From positions 170,155 to 234,154 of the forward strand of contig JAQCQR010000001.1 of the NCBI GenBank assembly GCA_027687465.1: 64,000 nt of DNA. Direction: 5' to 3'. The notes beneath the pieces were generated by a model that searched no databases, was not told where the DNA came from, and worked only from the letters and a program-made list of their open reading frames with translations. The translations under genes were made by a program, and so were the position numbers. This stretch comes from Coriobacteriaceae bacterium AF08-21 (GTDB lineage: Bacteria > Actinomycetota > Coriobacteriia > Coriobacteriales > Coriobacteriaceae). Positions 61,502-64,000 of the stretch are shown here, piece by piece. Numbering within the stretch: the stretch's first letter is position 1; each line of letters begins with the position of its first letter.

Positions 61502-62363
61502 TTACTGCCGTTCCAGCAAATCCATATATTTCTGACGTTCGCCCTCCGGGACTTTCAGCGCCGCCATAGCCTGTTCAATGGTCAGCCCCATCGTTTCCAT
61601 GAGGTTTTTGATAGAGGACAAGATACCTTTAGCAACGCCTTTTTCCTCAACGCCCTTGCTCAAATTACACATGACCGACACCTCCCTTTCCATTGTCTGC
61701 GTCATTTGAATGTCGTAATCGTCCTGCAAAATTTTCCGCTTTTCCGCCTCGCTGGTTTCGTTGGAGAGAAGCACATCCAGCATCCGCAATACGCCGTCAT
61801 AATTTGACCCATCCGGCCCGCCAAGGCACAGCATGATGATGGACAGCAAATCATAATTCCTGATGGGTTCTTTGCCCTCGCCGACCAGATATTCTTCCAC
61901 CAGCCGATACCGGGTAATGGTGTTCTCTCGATACTGCGGCGGTTTCATGCAAATCCAGATGGAGTAGACCTTCTTGATTTTCTCATAATGGGAGCCAGTG
62001 AACTCCCTGCCGTACTGGGAAGAAATCATGCGGCAACAGTAGTATATGCCACGCTTTATCAGCGGATAGCCGGGGTAAAAATCGTTCTGGGCCTCCACGT
62101 TGATGATGAGGGCAATTTGTTCCTCGGAGTCGGGAACGATGGCGCGGAAGCGAATGTCATAGGTGACTGTCCCCTCGCGCACCGATTTGTCCTCGGTGTC
62201 CATGCCGCTGATGACTGTGCCACCCTCGTCCGGCAGCACCGGGACGGCGGACACCTGGGGTTGGCCCTCAATGTACTTCTCGGCAATATCATTGACATCG
62301 CAATCCTTGTATTCTTCCAGGCAGGACTTCATAATCCGCGCCAGGATTGCCTTTTTTTTTAGG
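61502..62363 (-). pseudogene. PD-(D/E)XK nuclease-family transposase, 5' truncated
   Basis: About 287 native codons of a clostridial Rpn/PD-(D/E)XK transposase-family protein: TVTYDIRFRAIVPDSEEQIALIINVEAQNDFYPGYPLIKRG carries the Asp and the E-x-Q that replace ExK in this family, followed by RMISSQYG and KKVYSIWICM. The last helix ends LMETMGLTIEQAMAAL. Upstream of about 62364 the frame runs on into sequence of very different composition (IS30-like DNA), so the true N-terminus is missing and likely lies beyond the insertion to the right of the window. Confidence 0.8.
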
Positions 62364-62589
62364 TTGATTTCCGATCTCAGCCGAACACATTGAGCAAATA
62401 GGTCGTTCCCGCACCTAGCCGAACGCCCCCGCGGCCCCTCCCGGGGCCCGGGGGCGCCGTTTTCCCAGTTGAAGGAACGGTGGAGATGTGTTTCGATGGG
62501 TCCGGTGGCCATGCTCCGCCCACCGCCCGGCGCCTCTTCCCAGACCCAGCCGAACGGTCGGTCCGCCTATTCCGTTTTTCCCTTTCAGG

Positions 62590-63882
62590 CTAGGCCAGCG
62601 GGGCATCGCCCCTTTCCTCGCGCGCCCGCGCGATGAGCCCCGGCGTCAGGTCGAGCTCGCCGACGGGCACGTCCTCCACGCCGTACGCATCCAGCAGCGC
62701 CTCCGCGTCGGCGCCGAGCATCGCCCGGAAGGCGCGGGCGGGCGTCGCGAAGCCGAGCGCGCCGCGCGGCTCGGAGTTCACGTGCGACATCGCCAGCGAC
62801 AGGTCCGCCGGGGCCAGCCGGTCGAACCTGAGGCCGCGGCCCTTGGGCAGCAGCTTCCTGATCTCGACGTGGTTGCGCTCGCAGGCGCCCTTCTGGTCGC
62901 TGCGCCCGGGGTCGCAGTAGAACAGCCTCGTCTCGCCCGGCCCCTCGCCGATCAGCCCGGCGATGGCGCCCTCGTCGGAGAACTCGGGGCCGTTGTCGGT
63001 TAGCACGGCCCGGAAGACCCTCCCCGTGCCGTCTGCGCCCAGCACGGAGCGAACGCCCCCGAGCGCCGCCGCCACGCTCGCGGCGTCCTTCGCCGCGAGC
63101 GGCAGCGCGAGCTGCAGCCTGCTGGGGCGGTGCAGCAGCGTGAGCAGGCAGGCGCTGTCCTCCCGCGCGCCCTCGACGGTGTCCATCTCCCAGGCGGCGG
63201 CGCACGCGTCCTCGCCCAGGCCGAGGAACGCGGCGTGCGACCTGCGGGGCGAGTGCGGCGTCGCCCTCTTCGGGGCCCGGTGCGACCTGGGCCTGTAGCC
63301 GACCTTCCTCCTGAGCTCCATGTTGGTCATGCCGTCGTAGCCCGCCGCGACCCAGCGGTAGATCGTCGAGGGCGACAGGTCCACGGGCCCGCCGTTGCGG
63401 GCGGACAGCTGCTCGGGCGAGAGCCCCCGGCCCAGGCCGTCGCGGATGAGGGCGAGCGCCTCGGCCGCGGCGGGCTCGTCGGCGTCTATCCCGCGCCTGG
63501 ACGAGACGAGGACCGAGTCCGCGCACAGCTGCGCGGCGCGGGCGTCGTAGAAGACGTGCGGGCGGCGCTTGCAGCCGACCGCGCGGTACCGCCCGCACCC
63601 GTTGCAGCAGCGCGGCCACGCGGCCAGGCGCGGGCATGCCGCAGACAGGTCGGCGGAGGCGTCCACGCGCTCGCCGCGCCTCTCCCTCGGCGCCGTCACG
63701 AACCTGTGCGCCGCCACCTCGGAGCTCACCGTCGAGGGCGACCTGCCCAGCTCCCTCGCGATCCGCCTGCACGAGGCCCCTCGCTCCAGCATCCTCTGGA
63801 CCGTGTTCCGCTCGTGCCTGGTGAGCCTGCCGTAGGCCCTCGGGGCCGCCTTCCCGGCCCCCTTCTTCCTCTTTCCGGACAT
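62590..63882 (-). CDS. IS30-family transposase
   Basis: A 430-residue DDE transposase. N-terminal helix-turn-helix (YGRLTRHERNTVQRMLERGA, CRRIARELGRSPSTVSSE), a zinc-like Cys cluster (CCNGCGRYRAVGC), and the catalytic triad in WEMDTVEG, AVLTDNGPEF and GACERNHVEIRKLL. Very high GC, above the neighbouring genes. ATG 63882 has GGAGGACGGC upstream. Confidence 0.95.
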   Translation of the reverse strand: MSGKRKKGAGKAAPRAYGRLTRHERNTVQRMLERGASCRRIARELGRSPSTVSSEVAAHRFVTAPRERRGERVDASADLSAACPRLAAWPRCCNGCGRYRAVGCKRRPHVFYDARAAQLCADSVLVSSRRGIDADEPAAAEALALIRDGLGRGLSPEQLSARNGGPVDLSPSTIYRWVAAGYDGMTNMELRRKVGYRPRSHRAPKRATPHSPRRSHAAFLGLGEDACAAAWEMDTVEGAREDSACLLTLLHRPSRLQLALPLAAKDAASVAAALGGVRSVLGADGTGRVFRAVLTDNGPEFSDEGAIAGLIGEGPGETRLFYCDPGRSDQKGACERNHVEIRKLLPKGRGLRFDRLAPADLSLAMSHVNSEPRGALGFATPARAFRAMLGADAEALLDAYGVEDVPVGELDLTPGLIARAREERGDAPLA

Positions 63883-63935
63883 GCCGTCCTCCGATCTCCC
63901 GGGGCCGGCCGGTCCGGCCCTCAGGGTATCGGATT

Positions 63936-63971
63936 CCCATATTCATCCGTACATGTACGGATGAATATGGG
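63936..63971. repeat. 36-bp perfect palindrome at the IS30 end
   Basis: CCCATATTCATCCGTACA followed by its exact complement, no loop, directly inside the right terminal repeat and ~54 bases upstream of the transposase start. Possibly the operator of the transposase promoter or a transposase-binding/target site. Confidence 0.85.
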
Positions 63972-64000
63972 AGGTGTTCGGATGAAGTTGCCAATCAAGG

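Larger units (their letters stand above)
62364..63998 (-). mobile_element. IS30-like insertion sequence
   Basis: Contains one transposase gene. Imperfect terminal inverted repeats can be read at 62364-62390 (TTGATTTCCGATCTCAGCCG...) and 63972-63998 (reverse complement TTGATTGGCAACTTCATCCG...), agreeing at about 18 of 27 positions including CCGAACAC. Short AGG/GG flanks may be the target duplication; the right flank is cut by the window end. It is inserted into the PD-(D/E)XK gene. Confidence 0.75.

Noticed and set aside
62352..62360. T9 run considered as another phase-variation tract
   Set aside because: It sits near the IS30 junction at the broken end of a truncated gene, so there is no intact gene for it to switch.

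Overview
The window looks like a chromosomal segment of a gut Coriobacteriia bacterium, most likely Collinsella or a close relative. This is inferred from the high GC, an actinobacterial-type integration host factor (mIHF) gene, short palindromic intergenic repeats and a sortase-dependent pilus locus. It has two halves: the right-hand part of an integrated siphovirus prophage (1 to about 29,500) and host chromosome (about 29,500 to 64,000) that ends in clostridial-type and IS30-type mobile DNA.

Prophage. Almost all structural and early genes run on the minus strand. Reading in the direction of transcription (right to left) come the Cro-like repressor, small early genes, replication protein, DUF3310 protein, tyrosine integrase, mIHF, SSB, dUTPase, a sigma-like late regulator, HNH endonuclease, terminase small and large subunits, portal, protease, capsid, connectors, tail tube, tail chaperones with a frameshift, tape measure, Dit, tail-tip protein and a BppU-like baseplate protein. 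The series ends in a complete diversity-generating retroelement (DGR). Its parts are a 300-residue lectin-like target protein with its variable region (VR) at the 3' end, a hairpin just downstream, avd, the template repeat (TR), and a reverse transcriptase cut by the left edge of the window. TR and VR align over 129 bases without gaps. All 14 mismatches fall on template adenines, which is the fingerprint of adenine-directed mutagenic retrohoming. A short plus-strand lysogeny operon (CI-like repressor, membrane-anchored DEDDh exonuclease, serine recombinase) reaches the attachment site in the 3' end of ssrA (tmRNA). The recombinase gene runs into the tmRNA gene and appears to supply its terminator.

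Host core. Next come a small conserved gene, a PIN toxin with a RelB/DinJ-like antitoxin, a P1B-like ATPase with a small DUF6110-like partner, the gatCAB operon, and a pilus locus of three LPxTG-like surface proteins plus a class C sortase. A small holin-like peptide gene sits inside the pilus locus. The pilus tip adhesin is split by a run of eight G at the end of its signal-peptide region; nine G would restore a single 1145-residue frame, so this is a candidate phase switch (or a homopolymer error). A HAD phosphatase, an MFS transporter, a MoaC-MobB fusion, MoaA, a nuclease-like orphan, a MATE pump with a MerR regulator, and ligA follow.

Right end. After ligA lie a 200-bp element with 25-bp inverted ends, a clostridial large serine recombinase, a PD-(D/E)XK transposase-family gene whose 5' end has been removed, and an IS30-like element that accounts for the truncation.

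Intergenic regions of the host part carry at least two families of palindromic repeats. One is a 61-bp element present in four copies. No copies were seen in the prophage. No CRISPR array, rRNA or tRNA gene was seen.
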